From NCBI GenBank assembly GCA_018267625.1, contig JAFDYC010000069.1:1-64000 (forward strand): a stretch of 64,000 nt of DNA. The letters run 5' to 3'. The position numbers and the translations under genes were made by a program. Positions within the stretch are counted from its first letter, which is position 1. Each line of letters begins with the position of its first letter. Below are positions 35,857 through 44,534 of the stretch, piece by piece. The notes under the pieces are model-generated. The model was given only the letters and a program-made list of their open reading frames with translations. It was not told the origin of the DNA and made no database searches. This DNA is from Bacteroidota bacterium. Lineage in GTDB: Bacteria; Bacteroidota; Bacteroidia; Chitinophagales; Chitinophagaceae.

Positions 35857-36960
35857 TTATTGGATTTGCCCAGCCCAAATTGCACCTCCAATACTGTCTC
35901 TTTGAGCACCTGTCACAGAGCTGAGGACATTCGTTTCGCCCCTCCAGCGCAAAGCCCCTATCAGTGCCATCACCAGCGCCTCTTTAAAGGATATTAATCG
36001 AGCATCAGGAACCAATAGTTCAATGCCCTTTTCAGACAGTTGTTCCTGAATTTGCGCCAGCAAAAATTTATTGAAAGCTCCCCCGCCACTGGCCAGCATT
36101 TTTGAAGGACGGGTTCGGTAGGCGTAGGGTGCGATTGCAGCAGCAATGCATTCTGAAATGTGCGCCGAACAGGTGGCCAGAGCGTCTTGTGGGCTCAAGT
36201 TTTCTGCTTCAATCAAGGGGATTATTTCCAGTATCGAAAACTCATTGTTGAGCGACTTGGGAGGGAGCCGTTTGTAGTACTTTTTTTGGCGTAGCACCCC
36301 AAGCAATTCTATAGATGCCCTGCCGCTCTTCGCAAAATTTCCGCTGTCATCAAAATCGAAACCGAGTTGCTGCGCAAAATGATTCAGCAATTGGTTGCAG
36401 GGGCAGATATCGAAAGCAAGAGCTTCTTTTTGTACGGTTACATTGGCAATGCCACCCAGGTTGAGCAGAAAATCGTATTCCTTAAACAAGAGCTTGTCGC
36501 CGATGGGAACTATGGGAGCGCCTTGGCCACCCAAAGCCATATCCATATTCCTTAAATCGCTGATGACCGGTAATCCGGTTTCTGCGGCAATAGAAGCACC
36601 ATCGCCTATCTGGCAACTGACACCTTGCTGTGGCTCATGTAAAATGGTATGACCATGTGAAGTGATGAAATCTGGCCTTTTCTCACCAGAATACCTTTTC
36701 AAAAAATCGCGTACAGTCTTCCCGATGTAATGCCCGTATGCTACGTGTGTTCGTAAAAAGTCAGGCACTGATTCGTGCTGAATGGATTGCAATTTTTGGC
36801 GCCATTCAGTGGGGTAAGAAATGCATTCCACAGCTATCCATTCGTAATGCCAATGCCCGTCCGTTTCACGCAAGTCCACAAAAGCAATGTCCAACCCATC
36901 TAAAGACGAGCCGGACATTAAACCGAGTACACAATAGGAGTTGGGTTGCAGGGTAGCCAT
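35857..36960 (-). CDS. anmK: Anhydro-N-acetylmuramic acid kinase
   Basis: A 367-residue enzyme that converts 1,6-anhydro-MurNAc from cell-wall turnover to MurNAc-6-phosphate with ATP. Seen: GLMSGSSLDGLDIAFVDL at the N-terminus (ATP and sugar binding), TSHGHTILHEPQQG, the LNLGGIANVT block, and the late ASGGGAFNKFLLAQI. All are diagnostic. The start is ATG 36960; a TTG three codons earlier is possible. It is downstream of sucD on the same strand with a 19-base gap. It complements the amidase (25757) and L,D-transpeptidase (30538) in wall recycling. Confidence 0.95.
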   Translation of the reverse strand: MATLQPNSYCVLGLMSGSSLDGLDIAFVDLRETDGHWHYEWIAVECISYPTEWRQKLQSIQHESVPDFLRTHVAYGHYIGKTVRDFLKRYSGEKRPDFITSHGHTILHEPQQGVSCQIGDGASIAAETGLPVISDLRNMDMALGGQGAPIVPIGDKLLFKEYDFLLNLGGIANVTVQKEALAFDICPCNQLLNHFAQQLGFDFDDSGNFAKSGRASIELLGVLRQKKYYKRLPPKSLNNEFSILEIIPLIEAENLSPQDALATCSAHISECIAAAIAPYAYRTRPSKMLASGGGAFNKFLLAQIQEQLSEKGIELLVPDARLISFKEALVMALIGALRWRGETNVLSSVTGAQRDSIGGAIWAGQIQ

Positions 36961-36979
36961 ACGATGCAACCTGAATGAA

Positions 36980-37867
36980 TTAAGCGGTGGCTAATTTTTT
37001 CTTCAGCACCTCGGCCATAGTAGCACCGATGTTTGCGGGGCTGTCCACTACATGAATGCCACATTCACGCATGATTTTCATCTTGGCTGCGGCAGTATCT
37101 TCTGCCCCGCCAACGATAGCCCCGGCATGCCCCATACGACGGCCTGGAGGCGCTGTTTGACCGGCAATAAATCCAACCACGGGTTTGCGCATGTTGCCCT
37201 TCAGCCAACGGGCAGCTTCGGCTTCCATATTACCACCGATTTCGCCAATCATTACGATACCGTCTGTTTCGGAATCGTTCATCAACAATTCAACTGCTTC
37301 GCGCGTGGTGGTGCCGATAATGGGGTCTCCACCGATACCAATAGCCGTTGAAATTCCCATCCCGGCTTTTACTGTTTGGTCTGCCGCTTCATAGGTCAGT
37401 GTTCCCGATTTGGAAACGATACCGATGCGTCCTGTTTTAAAAACAAAGCCGGGCATGATGCCCACTTTGGCTTCACCAGCCGTAATAACCCCCGGGCAGT
37501 TGGGGCCAATCAGGCGGCAGTTGCGGTGTTTCACATATTCCTTTGCCATCACCATATCCTTCACAGGGATTCCTTCTGTGATACAGATGATCACCTTGAT
37601 GCCGGCGTCACAAGCTTCCATGATGGCATCGGCAGCAAAAGCGGGTGGTACGAAGATGATGGAGACGTCAGCCTGGGTAGCGAGCACTGCATCCCGCACA
37701 GTATTGAAAACAGGAAGTTCCAGATGAGAACTACCGCCCTTTCCTGGCGTGACACCGCCCACCACATTAGTGCCATATTCGATCATTTGTGAAGCATGAA
37801 AACTGCCTTCGGTACCGGTGAAACCCTGAACGATGACTTTAGAATTCTTGTTGACGAGGACGGACAT
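36980..37867 (-). CDS. sucD: Succinyl-CoA ligase, alpha subunit
   Basis: A 295-residue TCA-cycle enzyme subunit that binds CoA and carries the phosphohistidine. [33 protein letters not shown] is the CoA-binding N-terminus, and the phosphorylated His is in [12 protein letters not shown]. The length and ends match the family. The beta subunit gene sucC is not in the window, so the two subunit genes are unlinked here, as in some other Bacteroidota. It probably forms an operon with anmK. Confidence 0.97.
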   Translation of the reverse strand: MSVLVNKNSKVIVQGFTGTEGSFHASQMIEYGTNVVGGVTPGKGGSSHLELPVFNTVRDAVLATQADVSIIFVPPAFAADAIMEACDAGIKVIICITEGIPVKDMVMAKEYVKHRNCRLIGPNCPGVITAGEAKVGIMPGFVFKTGRIGIVSKSGTLTYEAADQTVKAGMGISTAIGIGGDPIIGTTTREAVELLMNDSETDGIVMIGEIGGNMEAEAARWLKGNMRKPVVGFIAGQTAPPGRRMGHAGAIVGGAEDTAAAKMKIMRECGIHVVDSPANIGATMAEVLKKKLATA

Positions 37868-38059
37868 GAGTGCTGAATCGGATTTTTTATTTTTTTGGAA
37901 AAATTGATTTGAAATGCTGCAAGAGCCTTGTAGTAAAGGCTTGAGGCTTGCCTGATGAGCGGCGCAAAAATAGCCAATTGGCTGCTTTGCCCGGGCTATG
38001 GAGATTTTAGCTGCTCATGGCCTGTTTTTTTCAGAAGGACGGTAACGATTTTAAAAAAA

Positions 38060-38422
38060 ATGAGCAAGAAAACTCTGGTTCTGGGCGCTTCCGAAAACCC
38101 CGAACGTTACAGCAACAAAGCTATCCTGGCTTTAAGGCGCAAAGGACATCCCGTGGTTGCCATTGGCCGACGTAAAGGGCAAGTGTTGGACGTGCCTATT
38201 GAGACAGACATGCAGGCGTATAAAGACATAGACACAGTGAGCATTTATCTCAATGCAGGGCATCAGGAGATGTATTATGACTACATCCTCTCTTTACATC
38301 CAACAAGAATTCTGTTTAATCCAGGTGCTGAAAATCCGAAGCTGGAAGCTCTGGCAGAACATCAGAGTATCGAATGCTTAGAGGCATGCACGTTAGTGAT
38401 GCTCAGCATAGGTACTTTCTGA
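38060..38422 (+). CDS. CoA-binding domain protein
   Basis: 120 residues forming a single Rossmann-like CoA-binding domain: TLVLGASENPERYSNKAILALRRKGHPVVAIG opens it, VSIYLNAGHQEMYYDYILSLHPTRILFNPGAENPKL follows, and the end ACTLVMLSIGTF is typical of YccU-like proteins. These bind CoA but have no known reaction. The start is ATG 38060 (MSKKTLVLG); 35 further in-frame codons upstream lack similarity. Divergent from sucD, also a CoA-binding protein, across a gap of about 190 bases. Confidence 0.9.
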   Translation: MSKKTLVLGASENPERYSNKAILALRRKGHPVVAIGRRKGQVLDVPIETDMQAYKDIDTVSIYLNAGHQEMYYDYILSLHPTRILFNPGAENPKLEALAEHQSIECLEACTLVMLSIGTF

Positions 38423-38440
38423 TGCTTTCTTAAAAAAGAA

Positions 38441-39910
38441 TCAACGGCTGTAGTTCGGCGCTTCTTTGGTGATGACTACATCATGGGGGTGGCTCTCGGC
38501 CATCGAAGCCGAAGTGATGCGGATGAATTGTGCATCGTTCTGCAGCGTAGAAATGTCTTTCGCACCGCAATAGCCCATGCCAGCCCGCAAGCCCCCTACA
38601 AATTGCTGTACTATTTCTGCCAGCTCACCTTTATAGGGTACTCTGCCTACGATTCCTTCCGGCACAAGCTTCTTGATGTCTGATTCCACATCCTGAAAGT
38701 ATCGGTCCGAGGATCCTTCTTTCATAGCTTCCACGGAACCCATACCCCGATAACTCTTGAATTTCCTGCCTTCGTAGATAATGGTCTCTCCGGGACTTTC
38801 TTCCGTGCCCGCAAAGATGGAACCTGCCATCACGCAAGAAGCACCAGCGGCAATCGCTTTCACCATATCACCGGTATAACGAATACCTCCATCGGCAATC
38901 ACGGGAATACCTTTTGATTTCAATGCCTGCGATGCCTCAATAATGGCGGTGAGCTGTGGGGCTCCTGCTCCGGTTACGACCCTCGTGGTGCAGATTGACC
39001 CCGGGCCAACACCAACTTTCACTGCATCGGCTCCGGCTTCTGCTAAGGCTAAAGCGCCTGTCGCCGTTGCCACATTCCCGGCAATCAGATTCAACTTGGG
39101 AAATCTTGCCTTCAGTTGCTGTACCATTTCTATGACTCCACGCGAGTGGCCATGAGCACTGTCTAATGTGATGGTATCGGCACCCGCTGCCAGTAAGGCT
39201 TCTACCCGGAGATGTGTGTCTGCAGTAATACCAACTGCGGCACCTACCAACAGCCGGCCTAGCGAGTCTTTGGCTGCATTGGGATGACTTTTCAGATGCT
39301 GAACATCGCGGAAGGTGATGAGCCCAGCCAACTTCCCGGATTCATCTACGATGAGCAATTTCTCAATCTTGTATTGTTCTAAGATGCCTTCAGCGGCTGC
39401 CATGTTTGTGCCTACCGGTGCTGTAACAAGATTTTCCCGGGTCATGATTTCACTGACGGGCCGGCTATTGTTTTTCTCGAAGCGCAAATCCCGATTCGTG
39501 AGGATTCCTGCCAGCTTATTGCCTGAATCTACAATGGGAATACCGCCAATTCGGTTTTCACGCATTAGCCGTCGGGCCTCGCCTACAGTGGCGTCAGGGC
39601 TTAAGGTGACGGGGTCAATGATAGTAGCACTTTCAGAGCGCTTCACCTTGCGCACTTCTTCTGCCTGGCGCTCGATGCTCATGTTTTTGTGTAAAATGCC
39701 GATACCGCCTTCACGCGCCAGCGCAATGGCTAACCGTGCTTCGGTGACGGTGTCCATCGCCGCCGAAACCATGGGCATTTGTAGCCGGATATCTTTTGTC
39801 AGTTGGGTAGAGATGCTTACTTCACGGGGGAGAACTTCGGAGTAAGCGGGAACGAGCAGTACATCATCAAACGTGAGACCCTCGCCGTAAAACTTAGCGT
39901 TTGCTGCCAT
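38441..39910 (-). CDS. guaB: Inosine-5'-monophosphate dehydrogenase
   Basis: A 489-residue enzyme that oxidises IMP to XMP, the committed step to GTP. N-terminal [18 protein letters not shown], two CBS domains (about 95-205; SEIMTREN and the following repeat), the catalytic loop [15 protein letters not shown] with the active Cys, and the flap GMGSVEAM. The length is typical. ATG 39910 is chosen over an ATG two codons earlier, because an exact -7 element (39914-39921) covers that position, so mRNA would start at or next to 39910. Confidence 0.97.
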   Translation of the reverse strand: MAANAKFYGEGLTFDDVLLVPAYSEVLPREVSISTQLTKDIRLQMPMVSAAMDTVTEARLAIALAREGGIGILHKNMSIERQAEEVRKVKRSESATIIDPVTLSPDATVGEARRLMRENRIGGIPIVDSGNKLAGILTNRDLRFEKNNSRPVSEIMTRENLVTAPVGTNMAAAEGILEQYKIEKLLIVDESGKLAGLITFRDVQHLKSHPNAAKDSLGRLLVGAAVGITADTHLRVEALLAAGADTITLDSAHGHSRGVIEMVQQLKARFPKLNLIAGNVATATGALALAEAGADAVKVGVGPGSICTTRVVTGAGAPQLTAIIEASQALKSKGIPVIADGGIRYTGDMVKAIAAGASCVMAGSIFAGTEESPGETIIYEGRKFKSYRGMGSVEAMKEGSSDRYFQDVESDIKKLVPEGIVGRVPYKGELAEIVQQFVGGLRAGMGYCGAKDISTLQNDAQFIRITSASMAESHPHDVVITKEAPNYSR

Positions 39911-39913
39911 GCG

Positions 39914-39921
39914 CAAAGGTA
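39914..39921 (-). promoter_or_regulatory. -7 element (TACCTTTG) abutting the guaB start
   Basis: An exact motif on the minus strand with only 3 bases between it and ATG 39910. Transcription would begin at or inside the first codon, so the mRNA is probably leaderless. Confidence 0.65.
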
Positions 39922-40041
39922 GCGGCAGTTTTTTTTCTTTCTGGAAGGTTGATGCTTTTTCAACGTCTTTTTCCCTGCAATCCTGTGTGGAGGCTACTTT
40001 CAGAAAAGTAAAAATTCATGAAGCGTATTTTTTTTAAAAAA

Positions 40042-40057
40042 GTTAGCTTTGGCTAAC
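40042..40057 (+). promoter_or_regulatory. Palindromic operator overlapping the mntH -7 element
   Basis: GTTAGC-TTTG-GCTAAC is a perfect 6-base inverted repeat. The exact -7 motif TAGCTTTG (40044-40051) lies inside it, and ATG 40059 is 1 base beyond. This resembles the manganese-repressor (MntR) boxes in front of mntH in other bacteria, which also have TAGC/GCTA half-sites. A bound repressor would block RNA polymerase directly. Confidence 0.65.
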
Positions 40058-40058
40058 A

Positions 40059-41936
40059 ATGAATTTTACCAAGGCTGATACCGCCTCACTTTCAGATGTC
40101 AATGCCAGTATTGACCCAATGAAGAGAAAGAGCCGCTGGCGCAGAATGGCAGCGTTTTTCGGGCCTGCTTATTTAGTCAGTGTCGGGTATATGGACCCGG
40201 GCAACTGGGCCACCGACTTGCAAGGAGGCGCCCAGTTTGGGTACACGCTGATTTGGGTGTTGGTGATGAGCAACTTCATAGCGCTGTTGTTGCAAAGTCT
40301 GTCGGCACGGCTGGGCATTGTTGCTCGTCGCGACCTGGCACAATGCAACCGGGAAGTGTATCCACGATACGCCAATTGGGCCCTTTATTTATTGGCTGAA
40401 TTAGCGATTGCTGCCTGCGACCTGGCAGAGGTGCTGGGAATGGCAATAGGCTTGAATTTGCTGCTGCATATTCCGCTACTCTGGGGCGTCGGTATTACGC
40501 TGCTGGACACCTTTCTGCTACTCTATTTGCAGAAGCTGGGTATGAGGAAAATGGAGGCTTTCATCATTGCCTTGGTCAGCATCATCGGGCTATGTTTCCT
40601 GGCTGAACTTTTTTGGGCAAAGCCAGACCTTGCCGAAATAGCTTCCGGTTTGAAGCCTTCCATTCCGAATTCAGCAGCTCTTTACATTGCCATTGGCATC
40701 ATTGGCGCTACCGTGATGCCGCACAACCTGTACCTGCATTCGGCTTTGGTACAGACCCGTAAGCTGCAACGTAGTGCAGAGGGTATTAAGAAGGCAATCC
40801 GCTACAATAATTGGGACAGTGGCATTGCACTGAATCTTGCATTGTTGGTCAATGCGGCTATACTCATCCTTGCTGCAACAGTTTTTCATAAAGGTGGCCA
40901 TGCTGAAGTGGCTACTCTCAAGGATGCCCACCGCTTGTTGCATTCCATGTTGGGGCAGGAATGGAGCAGCCATCTTTTTGCTATTGCCTTAATTGCAGCC
41001 GGTCAGAGTAGCACGGTGACGGGCACTCTTGCCGGTCAAATCGTTATGGAAGGGTACCTCAGCTTGCGGATTAATCCCTGGATGCGTCGCCTGCTGACTC
41101 GCCTTTTGGCTGCTGTTCCGGCTGCATTAGTTATCTGGATTGCCGGGGAATCGGAGGTGGATAACCTACTTGTGTTTAGCCAGGTTCTTCTGAGCATGCA
41201 ACTGGCTTTTGCCGTGATTCCTTTGATACATTTTGTGAGCAGCAAGAAGCGAATGGGCACTTTTGCGATTGGCCCGATAGCCAAGTTCTTTTCCTGGTTA
41301 GTTGCTGCGGTGATTGTGGTGCTCAACGTGAAGCTGGTCGTGGATGAGGCACTGGATTTGATTAATAAAAACCCTGCATTTTGGGTGCTTACCCTTGTGC
41401 TGATTGTGGGCATCTTTTTCCTGTTGCTTTTAATCATTACCCTCTTTTACCCCTTGCTCAGCGAATACAGAGGCACACGTGCCGGAATGCACAAGAAGCC
41501 TGTATCGGCAACGATTCCTGCCAAAGCTGGGTTTGATGTGATTGCTGTTGCCCTGGATTATTCTGAGTATGATGCACAAGTGATTCAATATGCCATTCAA
41601 CTGGCGCATAGCAACTCTCGTTTTGTGCTGATTCACGTGTTGGAAAGTGCTGCAGCCCGCCACATGGGCGCCAACACAGAAGACCTGGAAGCAATTGAAG
41701 ACCGGCAGCGACTGACGGCTTATGCAGCACAATTGCAGGCGCAAGGATTTGAGGCAAAAGCTGTGTTAGGCTATCGCTATCGGGCCCGGGAAATTGCACG
41801 GGTCGTTCAGGAAGAATCGGCTGGGCTACTGGTTCTGGGAAGCCATGGGCATACCACTTTACTCGACTGGCTCTTTGGCGAAACCATCAATTCAGTGCGC
41901 CATTTGGTGAAGGTTCCTGTATTTATAGTTCGCTGA
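40059..41936 (+). CDS. mntH: Nramp-family manganese/iron transporter fused to a universal-stress domain
   Basis: 625 residues. Residues about 30-455 are an Nramp transporter with about eleven membrane segments; the metal-site motifs are present: DPGN at 46-49 in GYMDPGNWATDLQGG, and VMPHNLYLHSALVQTR near residue 220. Residues about 485-625 are a UspA domain (GFDVIAVALDYSEYDA; LGSHGHTTLLDWLFGE with the G-x2-G-x9-G nucleotide loop). Proton-coupled uptake of Mn(II) or Fe(II) is the family function; the Usp part may sense ATP. ATG 40119 is an alternative start that would give a 60-base leader. No mntR gene is in the window. Confidence 0.93.
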   Translation: MNFTKADTASLSDVNASIDPMKRKSRWRRMAAFFGPAYLVSVGYMDPGNWATDLQGGAQFGYTLIWVLVMSNFIALLLQSLSARLGIVARRDLAQCNREVYPRYANWALYLLAELAIAACDLAEVLGMAIGLNLLLHIPLLWGVGITLLDTFLLLYLQKLGMRKMEAFIIALVSIIGLCFLAELFWAKPDLAEIASGLKPSIPNSAALYIAIGIIGATVMPHNLYLHSALVQTRKLQRSAEGIKKAIRYNNWDSGIALNLALLVNAAILILAATVFHKGGHAEVATLKDAHRLLHSMLGQEWSSHLFAIALIAAGQSSTVTGTLAGQIVMEGYLSLRINPWMRRLLTRLLAAVPAALVIWIAGESEVDNLLVFSQVLLSMQLAFAVIPLIHFVSSKKRMGTFAIGPIAKFFSWLVAAVIVVLNVKLVVDEALDLINKNPAFWVLTLVLIVGIFFLLLLIITLFYPLLSEYRGTRAGMHKKPVSATIPAKAGFDVIAVALDYSEYDAQVIQYAIQLAHSNSRFVLIHVLESAAARHMGANTEDLEAIEDRQRLTAYAAQLQAQGFEAKAVLGYRYRAREIARVVQEESAGLLVLGSHGHTTLLDWLFGETINSVRHLVKVPVFIVR

Positions 41937-41965
41937 CGGGAATGACAACGGAATGGGAACTACGT

Positions 41966-43507
41966 TCAGGCCTGAATGCTTTTTAAGAATTGAAGCAACC
42001 CGTTTGTACGCTCTATGGGCACCGCAGATACAATGTGCATATCCGGGCGGATGAGTATGGCGGCTGGCCGGGTAATTCCCAATTTTCGAGCCGTCTTCCC
42101 ATCGCTGATGACTACCAATTCCAGCAGATCATCGGCAAAACTGGTGCATGCAAGCCGTATGTTTTCAGTTGCTTCATTGGAGGCAAAAATGAGCAGGTGG
42201 AATTTGAAAGCTTTCAATAAATCATGGATGGAGCTGCCGTCATTCAGAAGCACATAAGGCAGCCGCATGCCGGTTTTCAGGGAGGCGAATGCAGGCTTGA
42301 TACTGAGCATACTCTCCGGATAGCGGATGCCTATCTGAGCAATATTTTTAAAAATCCAGCGCCCGCTTTTGCGAAAGCGCATTAGGAAAGGAATGATGCG
42401 GGGTATCAGCCAGGTGCGTAAAAACACAGGGAATGCCTTTGTTGAATTCACCATCATGAATGCTTTGTCGGTGGATTGCAGCAATCGTTTGGCTACGGGC
42501 ATTCGTTCCTGTTCATAGCTGTTCAGCACTTTTTCATGCAAGAGCCCCCGAACGACAAAAGCAAGTTTCCAGGCCAGATTGTAAGCATCCTGAAGCCCTG
42601 TGTTCATGCCTTGTCCGCCTACGGGGCTATGAATGTGTGCTGCGTCTCCCGCCAGAAATACCCGTCCTATTCTGAAATGATCGGTATGCCTGTGGTGGAG
42701 CCGATAGACCGAAAACCAACGGGTGTTTTGAAAATGAAGGGGCAGCTTCAGCGAGCTTTCTATTCGATGAGCAATCTCTTCGAATTGTTCCGGAGCTTCA
42801 TTTTGATAATCGGACGGTAACTCGCCAATAGCACGGAACCGTTGTGTGCCCGGCATGGGTAGCAAGCCCAGGAATGTAGTTCTGGAGAAATAGATATTAA
42901 CGCTGTCATGGCTCCAGTCTTTTGAATCCTGGATGCCGGTATCGGCTACATAAAAGATGTGTTCGTAGGTGCCACCGGAAAACCCAAGTTGCAAGGAATG
43001 CCGCACGAAACTGCGGGCACCGTCAGCGCCCAATACCCAGCCCGCTTCAACATCAAGGGCGCTCCCGTCCGGGGCCTTCAGACGGACGAAACAAGCATCC
43101 GACTGCTGCGTTAATTCGACCAGCTCATGTTGCCACATCACTTCGCCGCCTTGATTTTTCAGGTCTTCATACAATAAGGTTTCATTCTTGCTTTGCTCAA
43201 AAATCAGGGCTTCAGAAAAACGGCTTTGTCCTTCCCCTAATTGCTGAAATGGGAGCGTACTGATTAGGCCCTTAGTGCCTAATACACGCACACTACGTAC
43301 TGCTGCTCCTTCGTTCCAGGCAGCGTCTGAGAGGCCCATCTGCCGGTAGATTTCCAGGCTGCGGGCTTGCACCACCAAAGCCCGGGATTCTTCGGTGGGC
43401 CCTTGTTTCGTGTCTGCTATGAGGCAATCAATGCCCATGCGCCGAAGCAGGCAAGCCATCATCAGGCCGGTGGGGCCGGCGCCAATGATCAATACGGAAG
43501 TTTTCAT
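41966..43507 (-). CDS. FAD-dependent aromatic-ring monooxygenase (PHBH family)
   Basis: A 513-residue flavoprotein hydroxylase. VLIIGAGPTGLMMACLLRRMGI binds the ADP part of FAD, GADGARSFVR is the middle DG motif, and the second FAD motif is RVFLAGDAAHIHSPVGGQGMNTGLQDA. A C-terminal thioredoxin-like tail (about 400-513), as in MhpA/PgaE-type enzymes, is present. It would insert oxygen into a phenolic or polyketide substrate using NAD(P)H. No ring-cleavage gene is adjacent, so the substrate is open. The start is at MKTSVLIIG. Inverted repeats at 43552-43580 lie upstream and may regulate it. Confidence 0.9.
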   Translation of the reverse strand: MKTSVLIIGAGPTGLMMACLLRRMGIDCLIADTKQGPTEESRALVVQARSLEIYRQMGLSDAAWNEGAAVRSVRVLGTKGLISTLPFQQLGEGQSRFSEALIFEQSKNETLLYEDLKNQGGEVMWQHELVELTQQSDACFVRLKAPDGSALDVEAGWVLGADGARSFVRHSLQLGFSGGTYEHIFYVADTGIQDSKDWSHDSVNIYFSRTTFLGLLPMPGTQRFRAIGELPSDYQNEAPEQFEEIAHRIESSLKLPLHFQNTRWFSVYRLHHRHTDHFRIGRVFLAGDAAHIHSPVGGQGMNTGLQDAYNLAWKLAFVVRGLLHEKVLNSYEQERMPVAKRLLQSTDKAFMMVNSTKAFPVFLRTWLIPRIIPFLMRFRKSGRWIFKNIAQIGIRYPESMLSIKPAFASLKTGMRLPYVLLNDGSSIHDLLKAFKFHLLIFASNEATENIRLACTSFADDLLELVVISDGKTARKLGITRPAAILIRPDMHIVSAVPIERTNGLLQFLKSIQA

Positions 43508-43551
43508 CAGCATTATTTAGAAGCTTACAATTTGAATCAACAACTCGCCAC

Positions 43552-43580
43552 TAGACATGAATCATGCACTTGCATGTCTA
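43552..43580. repeat. Overlapping inverted repeats upstream of the monooxygenase gene
   Basis: TAGACATG (43552-43559) and CATGTCTA (43573-43580) form an 8-base inverted repeat, and CATGCA-CT-TGCATG (43563-43576) is a second perfect dyad within it. They lie about 45 bases upstream of the monooxygenase ATG and about 45 bases downstream of the SnoaL-like gene. They could be an operator, or a weak terminator for the upstream gene, though no T-run follows. Confidence 0.45.
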
Positions 43581-43623
43581 ATTCATTAGGTAGTTCTGGA
43601 AAGCAGTGCTTTCCCTAAACCGT

Positions 43624-43950
43624 TCAGGGAGCCGCCAGGTGGTTATAGCTACGATGAAAAACGATCATGCCTTCGATAATGTGGAAGACCGTACAGCTTC
43701 GGGAGCCTTTGAAGTCGTAGGCTTCTAAAATCGCCCATTCCCCGTCTTCAAACAGGTTGTCCGGAATGCACATGAGCTCTTTGTTTTCGAATGCAGATTC
43801 ATACTTGTTCCGAATTGCATTGCGCCCTATGCAAAGAGGGAGCGGTAAGGGCTGGTAGGAGGCAAATTCGGCGTAGAGTTCAGAAAGCGTATCGGCATCG
43901 TGGGCATTGAAAGCATCGAGCCAGCGTTGCACCACTGCTTTTGGTGACAT
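43624..43950 (-). CDS. SnoaL-like / NTF2-fold small protein
   Basis: 108 residues with the cone-shaped NTF2 pattern: AVVQRWLDAFNAHDADTLSELYAE (helices), then SAFENKELMCIPDNLFEDGEWAILEAYDFKGSRS and VFHIIEGMIVFHRSYNH (strands). Such proteins are polyketide cyclases, isomerases or ligand-binding proteins; no catalytic Asp-His pair can be named with confidence. The start is at MSPKAVVQ. The in-frame extension to 44055 overlaps the neighbouring gene and is rejected. A near-consensus -7 motif lies 5 bases upstream. It sits next to an FAD monooxygenase, a frequent pairing in polyketide modification, but nothing else supports that. Confidence 0.8.
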   Translation of the reverse strand: MSPKAVVQRWLDAFNAHDADTLSELYAEFASYQPLPLPLCIGRNAIRNKYESAFENKELMCIPDNLFEDGEWAILEAYDFKGSRSCTVFHIIEGMIVFHRSYNHLAAP

Positions 43951-43955
43951 GCCGA

Positions 43956-43963
43956 TAAAGGTA
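43956..43963 (-). promoter_or_regulatory. Near-consensus -7 element (TACCTTTA) of the SnoaL-like gene
   Basis: One mismatch to TAnnTTTG on the minus strand, ending 5 bases before ATG 43950. It lies in the 43-base gap behind the DUF1572 gene. Confidence 0.4.
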
Positions 43964-43993
43964 GCCTTGGAAGTATTTGCGAAGTAGAGCAGC

Positions 43994-44533
43994 TTATTTC
44001 CCGCCCTGATTCGTGTGCTTATTAACCATGTCTGCATTAAAACTCGCAGTACCACCTTTAGGGATACTCAGGGATTTCCAGGAACTAAGTTTCTCCTGCT
44101 TGCAAAAAAGAACCAACTGGCCGAGGTGATAGGAGTAATGCATGAGCTGCCGCTGGATGGCATCAGTCACACTGTGTGGCTGCGTTCGGATGAAGACAGT
44201 TTTGAGTAAATCGGCTTCTTCCAGGGACTCCATAGCACCCAGATAGCAGGCCCAACCTTCTTCCCAAAGCTCCATGAGCCGGGTGCGGCTGAGCGGTTCA
44301 AATAAAAATTCATTATCGCGTTGCCGCCAGCTTTTTTCGCCGTCTTCGGTGAGGAAATGAGTCCATCTGCTGAGCATATTTCCATGCAGGTGCTTCACGA
44401 GGATAACCACACAGTTGGCGCTCTCATCGTTCGGTGCACGAAGCAATTCTTCATCGTTGAGTTGTCCCATTGCCTTTTCTGCAAGCGACTTGTATTCCTT
44501 AAGCCGGGCAATGGTTAAAGAGATAAATTCCAT
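43994..44533 (-). CDS. DUF1572 (DinB-like) protein
   Basis: 179 residues with an all-helical DinB/YfiT-like pattern: LARLKEYKSLAEKAMGQL-type N-terminus, the conserved CVVILVKHLHGNMLSRW with a metal-binding His, and HYSYHLGQLVLFCKQ with two further His. Three His would bind a divalent metal; the function of DUF1572 is unknown. The start is ATG 44533, one base after the TAA of the GNAT gene, so the two are translationally coupled. A longer in-frame start (44560) lies inside that gene. Confidence 0.85.
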   Translation of the reverse strand: MEFISLTIARLKEYKSLAEKAMGQLNDEELLRAPNDESANCVVILVKHLHGNMLSRWTHFLTEDGEKSWRQRDNEFLFEPLSRTRLMELWEEGWACYLGAMESLEEADLLKTVFIRTQPHSVTDAIQRQLMHYSYHLGQLVLFCKQEKLSSWKSLSIPKGGTASFNADMVNKHTNQGGK

Positions 44534-44534
44534 G

